Assembly (NCBI GenBank): GCA_009829735.1
Contig: CM020618.1
Location: forward strand, 2,354,882-2,418,881
DNA length: 64,000 bases
Direction of reading: 5' to 3'
DNA from: Pyropia yezoensis
Taxonomy: Eukaryota; Rhodophyta; Bangiophyceae; Bangiales; Bangiaceae
In this document: one piece after another, positions 42,131 through 52,700 of the stretch
Layout: every line of letters begins with the position of its first letter
Position numbering within the stretch: position 1 is the stretch's first letter
Notes under the pieces: model-generated
The model's database searches: none
Seen by the model: the letters and a program-made list of their open reading frames with translations, nothing else
What the model was told of the DNA's origin: nothing
Translations under genes and position numbers: made by a program

Positions 42131-43504
42131 ATGAGTTGGCCCCTCTCCATGGCGCCCCCCGCGGACGGCAGCGCGTTTGCGCCCCCCCCTCTCCTTCTGG
42201 GGCGCCCCCCAACCGCCGCCCCCGGCTGGCGTCTCTGCCGGTGGCACGGCGGCGATGGTTGGAGGCGGGCGGCGGCTGCAGCGACGACGCGCGTGGCGTC
42301 CGCCGCCCCAGTGCTACGTCCCGCAGCCGCCCCCCGAGCCACGGCCGCGGCGGCGGGCACGTCCTCCCCACCGGGCGGGTCGGGCACGTCGCCCGCCGCT
42401 CCCGGCCCCCCCCCGCGCACCGCGGCCTCGGCCGGCGCCACCGTCACGGTCGTGGTGCCTGGCAAGTTTGACGCCTTCCACGCCGGACACCTGGCCCTCG
42501 TCCGCGCCGCCGCGGCCACAGCGCGTGGCGTCAGGGGCCGCGGCGACGGCGGCGACGACGGTCATGGCGGCGGCGGCGGCCGTGGCGACGGCGGTGCCGC
42601 CGCCGCTGCCCCCCCCATTGCCATCACGCTTGTGACGTTTTCCGGCATGGCCGCGGCGCTGCGCTGGCCCCCCCGGGCCACCGTCGTGGCGCCCGCCGAC
42701 ATCCCACCCATCCTCCGCGACTGGGGGCGGGCGGTGGGCGCGCCCGTGTCGCTGCGGATCCTGCCCTTTGAGGCGGTGCGGCAGCTGTCGCCGGCCGCCT
42801 TTCTCGACTTTTTGGTGGCCTCCCCGGCGGGCGGCGGCGACGCCACCACCAACGGTGGGGAACAACCCCGCGCTGCCACCAGTGGCGACGGCAGCGGTGG
42901 CGACGGCGCCGACGGCGGCGGCGGTGGTGGCGGTAGCGGCGGCGGCGGCGGCGGCGGCGCGGTGGCGGCGGTGCCGTCGCCCGTGGCGGGCCTGGCCGGC
43001 CTTGGCGCGTCGGCGGTTGTGTGTGGGGAGGACTGGCGGTTTGGCCACCGCGCGGCGGCGGGGGTGGAAGAGCTGCGGGCGCTCGCGCCCGCCCGGGGCT
43101 TGGCGGTAACGGTGGTGGGCAAGGTGCCCGTCGGCGGCGCCGCCGTGTCGTCCACCCGCGTCCGCTCCGCGCTGGACGCGGGGGAGGTGTGGCTGGCCGG
43201 CCAGCTGATGGGCCGCCCCCACCGGCTGTGGGGACAGGTGCTGGGCAGCGTCGATGGGGAGGACGACGCTGCCGCCGCTGCCAGTGGCGGTGGGGTAATG
43301 ACGGGGGAGTTTATCAACCAGGTGCCCGCCGCGGGCGCCTACGCGGTGGTTGTGCGCGTCCGTGGCCGCGCCGCGCCGTTGCACACGCTGGCGCAGGTGC
43401 GGCCCGGCGGGCTGCGGGTGGACCTTGAGGCGGTGGAGGGGGAGCTCCCATGCACGGAGTGTGAGGTGAGCATTGACTTTGTGGAGCGTGTCGGGGGGGC
43501 GTGA
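42131..43504 (+). CDS. FAD synthetase, RibF-type, probably plastid-targeted
   Basis: It transfers AMP from ATP to FMN to make FAD. 457 residues. The N-terminal 100 are Ala/Pro/Arg-rich and resemble a transit peptide. The nucleotidyltransferase domain starts with VTVVVPGKFDAFHAGHLALV (about 105-124), containing the HxGH signature of the superfamily. It goes on with ITLVTFSGMAAAL, RILPFEAVRQLSPAAFLDFL, VVCGEDWRFGHRAAAGVEEL and VSSTRVRSALDAGEVWLAGQ, all typical of RibF. A Gly/Asp/Ala-rich insert (about 240-290) splits the domain. The C-terminus starts with GRPHRLWGQVLGSV, but the riboflavin-kinase motif (G+xxGFPTAN-like) is missing. As in plastid RibF of plants, it probably lacks kinase activity. 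Start 42131 (MSWPLSM) or 42149. Confidence 0.85.
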   Translation: MSWPLSMAPPADGSAFAPPPLLLGRPPTAAPGWRLCRWHGGDGWRRAAAAATTRVASAAPVLRPAAAPRATAAAAGTSSPPGGSGTSPAAPGPPPRTAASAGATVTVVVPGKFDAFHAGHLALVRAAAATARGVRGRGDGGDDGHGGGGGRGDGGAAAAAPPIAITLVTFSGMAAALRWPPRATVVAPADIPPILRDWGRAVGAPVSLRILPFEAVRQLSPAAFLDFLVASPAGGGDATTNGGEQPRAATSGDGSGGDGADGGGGGGGSGGGGGGGAVAAVPSPVAGLAGLGASAVVCGEDWRFGHRAAAGVEELRALAPARGLAVTVVGKVPVGGAAVSSTRVRSALDAGEVWLAGQLMGRPHRLWGQVLGSVDGEDDAAAAASGGGVMTGEFINQVPAAGAYAVVVRVRGRAAPLHTLAQVRPGGLRVDLEAVEGELPCTECEVSIDFVERVGGA

Positions 43505-44163
43505 GCCCTTTTGGGCGTGTGCAAGAGGGTGGGGGGGGGGAAGGGGCGGCGTGCGCGCAACAAACAACTGAAAAGAAACGGGGGCGTGGCCGACGAACCA
43601 ATCAAAGATGGAGAGCACGTCGCCATGGCCAGCAGCGGCAGCAGCATTGGCGTCATGCACCGTCCCGTAAACAGGAGGCACTTCCCAATAGTTCTTGCTG
43701 TCTTGGGGGGGGTGCGAGACGCTTCGCGTAGCTCGACGGGGTGGTTTTTTTCTCGCCTTCGCGGTCGGGAAGTGGGGGGATGCAGCTTGCATCATGCAGA
43801 GGGCCTGGTAGAGTTTCACCTGTTGATAACCCAGAGTTCAGTGCTCGAGGCGCGTCTGGACTATCGATAGCTATCTTGGCCCATCACTCTCGGCCTCGAC
43901 GTTTTCCTGCGATGGCCGTAGTTGTACTTGTCTGCGGGTATTCGCTTCATGAGCCAGCCTCCGTCAGGCCTATGAACATGCTAGCACACACCTGGCACTG
44001 CGTCGATACCCCTTCCTGATGCGAGCGCATCATCCTTCCAGGCACCTGCCTGCTTCTTCTGGTCGCGTCCCCTCCTCTACATAAAAATCGCTTCCCGCCA
44101 CCCCGTCATCTAGGCGGACCCCGCGGCGGCCAGTCGCCGCCCGGGCTCTCGCACCACTGCGGC
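43505..44163. other. Convergent intergenic region
   Basis: Between the FAD synthetase (+) and zinc-finger (-) genes. Not G/C-biased to the same degree as coding sequence. No gene or repeat recognised. Both genes should end transcription here. Confidence 0.6.
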
Positions 44164-45741
44164 TCAGTCGGCCGACCCCCCCTCCCCCCCCCCCCCGTGC
44201 ACGACCCGCTGGTGGTACGCCAGGGTGGCCTTGCGCCCAAACCGGCGGCCGCAGTTCGTACACGCCCAGGCGCGCTCGCCGTCATGTACCACCCGCGTGT
44301 GGCGGCGGAGGTCCGACGCCTGCCCAAAGCGCGCCGGACAGCGGTCACAGCAGTGGCGGCGCTCCCCCCCGTGCACCGTCGCGGCGTGCTTGTCCCGCTT
44401 GTTCCGCTCGGCAAACGCCGCGCCGCACGTAGTGCATTTATGTGGCCGCGCTCGGTCATGCACCGCCGTGCGGTGCTTGAACAGGTTGCACCGCGCCGCA
44501 AACGCCGCGTTGCACGTGCCACACACGTGGGGGCGCAACCGCAGGTGGACGGCGGTGAGGTGCTTGGTCAGGTTGGAGCGCTCTGTAAAGGCCCGGTCGC
44601 ACTGGGGGCACGCGTGTCGGCGGGGGCGGCCGCTGCCGCCCGCCGCGGGAGAGGAGCCCACCGACGGCCCGCCGGGGCGCGGCGGCGGCGGCGCCACAAC
44701 CGGCGGGGGCGGCGCGCCCCCCCCGTCAGAGCTCTTGACCATCGCCCCCGAGTGATAGACCACCACCCCCGGTGGTGGTGGCGGGGGTGGCGGCAGCGGC
44801 GGGGGAGCGCCCAGGGGCATCCCAGACCATCCCAACGGCACATGCCCCGACGGCGCGCCGTACGCGCCGCGCGGGACGCCGCCGCCGGTTGCCGACGGCC
44901 CCGACGGAGCAGCGGGGGGGTAGAGCAGCGGAACGCCGCTGTTTGGCGGCTTGATGCACTCGAGCCGCGCCGGCGGCGGCACCGGCGCGCGGATGCGCCG
45001 GTCACCGTCGCCATACGCAAACGAAGACCACCGGGAGGCACCTGAGACGACGGGCATCTCGTTGGCAGAGGCGTACCGGGGGGGGTACCCACTCCCCGCG
45101 GATGCTTCGTGCGGGGCGGCCGTCCAATCCCCACGGGTGGGGTAGGGGGCGTAGCGGGGTCGCGCCTCTTCTACGGCCGGAGCAGCCCACCCGCCTGCCC
45201 CCGGCGGGGGGGGGGGCGTCGGCAACAGCCCCAGCGACGTGGACGCGGGCGGCGCGGCGTACGCGTCTTGGTGGGAAGGTCCAGGGGCGCTGGTCTTGGG
45301 CGACGCCCCCGGGCCTGCGGAAAACGCCCAGCCGAGCTCCGCCGCCGTCCCCGTCGGGGGCAGCGAACCTTGGCCTTGGCTGGTGGGGTGGCCGCCGCCG
45401 CCCCCGCCAATGGCACCATAGCCCCCAGCACCACCACCTGGGCGTCGGAAGGCCGCGCCGCCGCCGCGGTCGCCGCGGTCGGTGCGGTCGCCGCCGCGGC
45501 CGGCCATTGAGTCGAGCGCCACCGCCGCGGCGGCGGCGACGCCAGCCATACCGCCGCCGCCGCCCTCGGCCACCGCGTCGCTCACGCTTGAGGACGCCTG
45601 GAACGCATCGTACACGTTGGCCGACACACCGCGGGGGGCGTCCCCGGGAACAGCCGGGGAGGCGGTATCCCACCAGGCGGCCCCGTCAAGCGGGGGAGGA
45701 GGCGACTGCATGAGGAGCAGGTCCCCGCGAAGGCTATCCAT
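44164..45741 (-). CDS. C2H2 zinc-finger protein with five C-terminal fingers
   Basis: Probable nuclear DNA-binding regulator, 525 residues from the ATG at 45741 (MDSLRGDLLLMQSPPPP). The N-terminal 370 residues are Gly/Pro/Ala/Ser-rich and probably disordered. Five fingers follow in tandem in the last 150 residues: CPQCDRAFTERSNLTKHLTA, CGTCNAAFAARCNLFKHRTA, CTTCGAAFAERNKRDKHAAT, CDRCPARFGQASDLRRHTRV, CTNCGRRFGRKATLAYHQRV. Each is C-x2-C-x12-H-x4-H or close, joined by linkers such as HLRLRPH and HGGERRH that resemble the TGEKP type. An upstream in-frame Pro/Ser-rich extension to 46206 is more likely leader. Target genes are unknown. Confidence 0.88.
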   Translation of the reverse strand: MDSLRGDLLLMQSPPPPLDGAAWWDTASPAVPGDAPRGVSANVYDAFQASSSVSDAVAEGGGGGMAGVAAAAAVALDSMAGRGGDRTDRGDRGGGAAFRRPGGGAGGYGAIGGGGGGHPTSQGQGSLPPTGTAAELGWAFSAGPGASPKTSAPGPSHQDAYAAPPASTSLGLLPTPPPPPGAGGWAAPAVEEARPRYAPYPTRGDWTAAPHEASAGSGYPPRYASANEMPVVSGASRWSSFAYGDGDRRIRAPVPPPARLECIKPPNSGVPLLYPPAAPSGPSATGGGVPRGAYGAPSGHVPLGWSGMPLGAPPPLPPPPPPPPGVVVYHSGAMVKSSDGGGAPPPPVVAPPPPRPGGPSVGSSPAAGGSGRPRRHACPQCDRAFTERSNLTKHLTAVHLRLRPHVCGTCNAAFAARCNLFKHRTAVHDRARPHKCTTCGAAFAERNKRDKHAATVHGGERRHCCDRCPARFGQASDLRRHTRVVHDGERAWACTNCGRRFGRKATLAYHQRVVHGGGGEGGSAD

Positions 45742-47480
45742 ACGGCCTGGAGGAAGAGGGGGGAGGTGGGAAGGAGGAAGCGGGAGCGAGACGCCAGGGG
45801 GGTGGTGGTGGTGGTGGGCGTCGTCGGCAAAGCGGGGGAGGCAGGAAGACGTGGGGGGCGGGGGGGGCGGCGGCGTTGCTGTGTGCCGCGCCACGACGGT
45901 CGCTGCCTCGCCCACCGCCGGGGGCTTGGCGCGTGCACGTGGAGAGTCGTGCCCCCCCGCCAGGATGCCCGGTGCCCTTGGCGGCTCGCGCTTATGTACC
46001 CTCCCGCGGCGGTGCGCGTGGACGTTTCCGACCGGCGAGACCGAAAGCCGACGCTGCAGCGTGCGAGTCGAAAGCCAATACGCCAGCCCGATAACAGAAG
46101 GCGAGGGAGGTGCCGCGAGGGGCAGGCAGGACACGCGTTGGGAGACGGAAGGGGGGAGGAGTAGGAAGGTGGCAGTGCGGGGCAGGCGAAGACACCACGC
46201 GGGCACTTGAGCACACAGACGCCCAACACCGTGGCCGCGTCGCGCGCAAGCCCTGGGTGGTGGTGTGTGGCCACGTCGTCCCAGTCAGCGCGAGCCCGCG
46301 CGGCTGCCTTCTTGCCGCTCCCTCCGTGCGGTTTTTTTCCAGCACCAAGGTTAGGGCTTACGAGACAATGGCATTCACGCTGGGTCTCGCGAAGGGGGGG
46401 GGGGGGGGGGGGGGGGTGGGGTGGGGGGGAAGGCGGCCGCCTTGTGGAAAGAACAGCGCGCACCCACACACGCAAACAGGGGGGCACACGACGTGCCGCC
46501 GGCGCGACGCCAGTGGCGTGGCGGATGCGACGGCAGGGGCCAGACCGCCCGGATGGGCCCGCTGTGCGCACGCCCTCCCCTCCGTGTGCGCGGCCGCGCT
46601 GGCCCGGCAGTTGCTGCAGGCAGCCCGCAGCAGAGGGGCCCCGCCACCTATGGAGTGCAGCGCTGAGAACATCCCTTGCCGCCGGGCCGACCAGACGCGA
46701 TTGGCAAGGTTCTGTGGCCACGGCACCTCCAAGGGTCTACGAGTGGGGGGGGGGGACGCTCTGGGCCCGCTACCATGGAGAGGGACCACAAGGGCAACAT
46801 ACAGTGCTTGACACGCGCCTCCAGCGGGGTGTGGTGAAAGCACCACGGAGATTGCGTGCGCGAGGGCGACAGGAGGGGGTGGCCGGAGGCCGCCGCGAGA
46901 GCCGCCGCCGCCCCCCCACAACGGTCCGCCTCCACATTCCCGTCTCCCCCACCCTCCCCACCCCACCAGGTTCCCTTCGTGGCCAGGACCGGGGTACCGG
47001 GGATGGCTGGTTGGCCCGGCGCCAGTCCTCTCCCCCGCTCAAAATCGTCGCCGCCGCCTCTCTTCGCGGCAACAGCCACCCAGACCGATCCAGTCGCCGA
47101 CGCTGTCAGGCAGTCCCGGACAAGGTGACCACGGCGGGCTCCCCGGTGCTCCTAGTGCAGACACGTCGGTGGCTTCCCCGCCGGCGGTTGGGCCACCGCC
47201 GCACCGCCGAGGCGCCGGGGTGTCGCGAAGCCAACGGTCGAAGTGGACAAATCAGGGCGCCCGCCTGCCGGGGGGACAACCGCTCTGGTACGGATTGTGG
47301 CGGGGGGGAAAGGGGGGGGGGGGGGCGGCGGAACGCGCGCGGCCGCTTGGTTCCTTCCGCTGGGCGGTCCTGGCTACCCGCCCATTGCGCGTGGGGCGGC
47401 CGAGCGCCCGGCGGCCGCTCGGTCGCTTCCGCTGGGTGGTGTAGGCGGCCGTTCAGCGCCCCCGGCGGTCTGCGATTTTA
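45742..47480. other. Intergenic region upstream of the zinc-finger gene
   Basis: The first 400 bases are pyrimidine-rich on the minus strand and likely contain the zinc-finger gene's leader and promoter. A G-run of about 20 bases with a near-pure G extension lies at 46396-46430 and another at 47307-47330. Long open frames on both strands (for example the + frame from 46207) have compositions typical of chance in GC-rich DNA; I do not call them genes. Some + strand blocks around 46960-47100 may be remnants linked to the pseudogene that follows. Confidence 0.45.
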
Positions 47481-48550
47481 TTCGGGCCACGGCGGTGGTG
47501 ATGCCGCCGGCAAGGCAACCAGTCGGTTGGCGGCGGAGACGCTACAGTACAAACCGCGGTGGCCAACGTGGACCTGGTGCATATGGCCTCCAAACGCGTC
47601 GGCCGCGCCCCTGCCCCTGACATCCACGTGGGGGACGTACAGGTGACGCTCCCGCCAACGCTGGGCGTGTTGCCTGCCGCTCGCCGCGAGCCGTGAGGGG
47701 CCCTCTTTTGATCCGCCCCCCGCGCGCGGATCCCCTCGGATACACTCACGGTCTCCCAGGGGTCTGCCGGCCTCGCGCGCGAGCTCCCTTGGGGAGGGGC
47801 ACGGTGAAAACCGCTCTGGGCCCCCCCCCGCGACTAGCCTCGCTCGAGGGGCCCTCCCGAGCCCGCAATCGAAGAAAACTTCACGACACTGTCGCAATCC
47901 GGAGAGGCACCCCCTGGGTGGCACCTCCCCCGCGCGGGACCGTCAGGACCACGGCAGCCACACGATTACTTCAACCGCCTTGGCCGGGGTTTGGCCGCCA
48001 CGCAGGCAGACTGGGCGGGGCATCTTGAGGACGCGTTTTCCATGCTCGCCTGCCCAATCAAAAGACGTTCCCTCGACGCAAGGCCATCCACGCTCTGGCG
48101 AGGGGCCCCTTCCTCGGAATACCCCTCGCCCAACGGGATATGATAAGGGGCTGGGCCGCTCGCACCGCCCGCGAGAGAGAGTGTAGCACCAAACTCTGTG
48201 CCTTCCGCTCCGCCACCCCCTGGCCAGCCGGTTCACCCATGAAGCATGTCGTCAGCGCAGCCCACTTCTCGGTATCCGCGCTGGGAGTCGCGAGGAGCCT
48301 CGACAGGTCGCCGAGCGAGGCCATTCACGAACCGCGTTCTTTCATAGAGCGTTGCAAAGGGTCTGAGGGTCGGAGATTCCTGTGCCCAACAAGAAAAGCC
48401 GCCAACGCCACAAGCACCAACAACCCGCAGCGGTTGCCAGACAGACACTTGGCAGACAGTCGGCCAGGCGGTCCGTGCATGTATGTAAAACAAGTGAGCG
48501 CGATACTGAGCGGCACTCGAGGCCTCCACGTTGAGGCGGTGGGGTGAGGC
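47481..48550 (+). pseudogene. Decaying coding region of unknown origin
   Basis: Several + strand blocks in different frames look like protein rather than chance. One is at 47545-47696 (VANVDLVHMASKRVGRAP, VGDVQVTLPPTLGVLPAARR, then a stop). A second is at about 47860-48090 (IEENFTTLSQSGEAPPGWHL, HDYFNRLGRGLAATQADWAG, LEDAFSMLACP). After a frame change at about 48080 comes RKAIHALARGPFLGIPLAQR, running on to about 48547. No start or domain can be given. The blocks share direction and spacing, so they could be one gene with three or more frame breaks, perhaps from a transposable element. Confidence 0.35.
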
Positions 48551-49771
48551 GGTCGAGGTCGCGTTGAACTTGGCCCCGCGCCCGGCCCGCGCCCGGTCCT
48601 CGATGGATTGATGGCGGGTCTCATCTGGGCCTGTTGGGACTTGCAGCAGTGTCCAGAAAGGGCACCGGATTGGTCGGCTTCAAAGTGAGGCCCATTGAGG
48701 CGCCCAACAACGGCGGGACTCGTGTAAGGGCCTCGCGCCGGTCGGGATTTATTCTGTTCGTGGCGGGCCCCAGCCCAGCGCCGTCAACCATGATGGCAAC
48801 TGCCGGCCATGAAGTTGACGAGATTTGGACGAACAGTAGAAGACACGTCACTTGGTGTTCGGCAGACGCTAGAGGGTGCCGAACATACAAATGGCGCACG
48901 CGTATGCTGCACCAGAAACGACCCACTAGGGCTGCTGCACCTGTGGCCGCCCGAGCCTCTTGACGTGGGCGAATGCGGCTGCAGGTATCGAACATGGCTG
49001 GCTAGGACAATCTGACTTTTCAGACACGAGGTGCCTCGAGGTGCGGCGAGGTGCACCGCCACGGGACACCGTGGCGAGGAGGTCATGCTTGGCAACACCT
49101 CTCGTTCATTGGTTGGAACGGTGATCGATTGCACCGTCCTCTCTCTCGCCCATTGCAGCAGGGGCAAAATCGTACCAGGGTCGCAGGCATCGTCAATCTA
49201 AAATCTAGTCACCGAACGACGATTAACATGGGATTTGACTCTACAACATGTGAGGCCATCGAGAGAGCGTCTTGTGAAACGCATGCACGCCAAGCCACAC
49301 TATGGTGCTGGTGCAAGCCACGGAAGACGACAGAGCTGGGGCACCCGCGGTCCCCCAACTGGGCCCACCACAGTCGGTCAGACACCGCCAGCGGGGCTAC
49401 AGGTGCCGGCATCCTCGTGGAGAGCGAGGCAGTCCCCGCGTTAACGCATCTGTGGGGCGAGTTGCCTCCCCCCCCCCGCTGCGCCGCGAACCTGGACGGC
49501 GCGACCGGCGCGTGGCCGCCTCGGCCTCGTCGCCCCCTGACCGACACGGCAGCTACCCCCAGGGTCGCCCCCAAGGATGCGCCGCGCGTAGTGTTGATGC
49601 AACCTTGACCCGAGCTGGTAGCGACGCTGCCCGAGCGGTGGGCCCGAGCCAGCGCTCCCGCTTGTCCTCTACTCATCGCCCACCCCCACACGCAAGAAAA
49701 GAAGGGGAAAATATAGAAAAAAGCCGCGATACTTCCGCTCATCACCCGCAACGGCGGGCGCACCAGCGCCG
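48551..49771. other. Intergenic region, nothing recognised
   Basis: I see no convincing gene, RNA or repeat. Short frames occur on both strands without domains. The last 100 bases before 49772 should include the 3' end of the TMCO4-like gene. Confidence 0.5.
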
Positions 49772-52700
49772 TTATGGCTGCTGTTGCTGGCGTGCCGCGT
49801 CCCCGTCTTGCCACCACCCCTCATCCACGTCGCTACCTGCCAACGGGTTGGAAAACAGTACCACATTGCCACCGTTGGCCGCCGCCGCCACCCCGCCGCC
49901 GTGGGTGGCCGCCACTTCCCCCGCGGCCGGCGCGGCCGCCGACGCTGGCAGTGGTCGTGGTGGCCGAGGTGGCGGGGCGGGGAGCACCAGCAGGGGTGGT
50001 GGCGAGTCGCCGCCGCCTCCCCCTCCGTCCTTCTGGTCCGCCCCATCGGCAGTGGCGCCGCCGGCGGGGGCCTTGGCCTTGGACCGGCGCTTGCCCTCCC
50101 GCTCCGCCTCCTCCATGGACCGGGCCTCGGTGTGGGAGCACAGGCGGGCGGCGGGGATGCGCGCCTCAGCCGTCAGCACGTCCTCGCCGTCGCTGTCACT
50201 GGCGTCCGGCACGGGCGACGCCGGCAGCGGCCGTGGCAGCTGCGCGTCCACCATCGGGTCACGGCGGGGCGGCGGGGGGCCTTCCCCATCCCCCGTCGCG
50301 GCCGTTGTCTCACGCGAAACGCGGAGCAGCACGTCGCCGTCGTCGTCCATTGCCAGCGTCACGGAAAACCGCATGGTGCCCCGAGGCCGCGGGCGGGCCC
50401 AGCCAAGCTCCACCGACGCGAGCAGCCGAGGGTAGACTCGGGAACCGCGGCGGCCAAGCGCTAGCGGAACCGTCGACGAGACGGCGCCTTCCCACAGGCG
50501 GATGACCAGGCCACGCTGCTCGTCAGCCGCGTTGGTGAACACGTGCTCAACCGAAATGGGATAGGCCATTCCAGGGGTGAGGAACGGGCGAGCGCGGCGC
50601 TCGGTCAGCTCGATGCTGAGTGGGAGCACCACCGTTCGGAGGGGGGGGTCGTCCCCAGAGCTGCCACCGCCACCGCTACCCGAAAACGCTCCACCCGTGC
50701 CGTCGGCGTCCTCTGACGGCAGCCGTACGTTGTGGCGGCGGAGGTAGGCCTGGAACTGGGCATCGAGGTCCGACGACGGGTCCGGGCCAGCAGCGGGCGC
50801 CTTGTTGCCATTGGCCCCAGCCAAACCGGATGCACCTGCAGCATCGGCGGTGCCTGCACCCGGCACAACCGCGTTTGATATGCCGGACCCACCGGAGGCC
50901 GAGACGGGGGCCGGGAGGGTGACTAACAGGTCCTGACCGCTGCGAAGGACAGCATCAAAAGCAGCAGGATGATCCGCTCCGTCCTTGCCCTGGCCATCGG
51001 CCCCGTCGGTTGGAGACGAGCCAGCCACAAACGGGCGGCTGCGTCCCCTCTTGGGTGACGACCAAGACGGCCAAGCGCTGCCAAACCACTTGCTGCTACC
51101 GCTACCGCCGCCACTTGTCTTGCCTTTTTTGGTGGAAGCGCCGCTAAGCCTTGGAGATCCCCCGCCGTCAGTCGACGGTGCCGCTACGTTGCCTGCAGCG
51201 GCACCATTCCCCGCCAACCAAAAGTCGCCGTCCGCGGCAGCCACCGTAGTGTCCTCGCGGGACTTGGCGGCCGATGACGCGCCACCGTCTCCGCCAGCTG
51301 TCCGGGCGGTGGCCACAACAAGTGCCTTACTCTCCACCCCCCCATCCGCGGCGGAGCTTCCGGGCAGTGGCGCTGGCGGCATAGTGATCCGCCCTGTCGA
51401 CACGCCGAGCGCGTGGAGGGCCCGCGGCAAGGCCTCGGACAGCCCCCGGTGGCCGGCCACACCAAACTTGCCCATGTCCACATTCTCCACCCCTGGTGTC
51501 GTGACGGGCCGCAGCCCCGCCACGTACACCCCGTGGCCAACGCCCCGATGAAAGTAGGCAAGAGCCCAGTCGGTGCTGCAATAGCCATTCACGAGGCGGC
51601 CCGACACGACCGTCTGCGCGGCGCGCCATGAGGCAGGTGACGCGGACACAGGGGCGCCGAGCAGGAAGGCATTGTCGACAATTCCATACGCGCCGCGCGC
51701 GGCCAGGCTCTTGAGGGCCTTGAAGACGACCCGCGCGCCTAGGCTGTACCCAATCAGTGTCACAGGACGGCGGCCGTACGTGCGGGCGGCAAGGACGTCG
51801 GCCAGCTCCTCGCCAGCACCATTGGCCCGGCTGATGCACACCGACCATGGGTTGTCGACATAGTCGAGACACGAGATGACTGTTAAGGGAAGCGCGATGG
51901 ACGCAGCGAGCATGCCGCCCACCGACGAGGCCGCCGCGACCACATGCGGGTAGGCCTGCTGGATGGTTGTGACCGTCGCCTTGGACGCCCAAAAGCGAGC
52001 GAAAGCGTGACCCATCTGCACCAGCCGGCCGCTTTCCCATCGCAGCGCAGCGTGTTGGGAGTAGGGGAGGAGCGTCTGAAGGGCAACCTCAAACTGGGCG
52101 AGCGACGATCCAAACGTGCTCTCATGGAGCCACGCAGGCACACAAATGGTCACATGCAGCGATGGGTCGAGAGCGTCGAGACCAGCGCGGCCGCCGGGAA
52201 AGTCAGGGTGCGCCTCCTCGTCCATAATATCGGGCACTGCAGACGCGGCCGACGTGGCCGACGCCTCGCTACCATCGCACGTCGAAGGGGGAGGGAGAGG
52301 GACGGGGCGTCCGTTGACGGGCGCCGATACAGACGGCTCGAGCGGCAGCGAGCCAGGCGCGCGGGCCGCACCGGGCACCGATGATGCGCGCGATGGCGGG
52401 TTGCCCATCGCCGCCACCCCCTCCAGCGGCCGGCCGGTGCGACTGCTCGATGTGGACGAGCCGCTGCTGCTGACGAGCGTGTGCTCATCCGCGGTGCCAA
52501 AAAAGTCGTCCGTATCGTCCATGTGAGTGAGCAAGTCGTCTGGCGAGTTGAGACCGGGTATCGCTGCAGGTGGTGGTCCTTCGGTGGCGGCTGGTAACCC
52601 GTCGGTGATGGCAGTTGAGCCATCCCCCGCTCCGCCTGCCGCTGGCACCGAAGAAGAAGGCAAAGGCGGCTTGGTTGCCGCCCCAGACTGCTTGAACGAC

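Noticed and set aside
46207..47646. 479-codon + frame
   Set aside because: Crosses G-runs and the zinc-finger leader, has mixed Arg/Gly composition and no domain. Only its last part touches a protein-like block, which continues in another frame.
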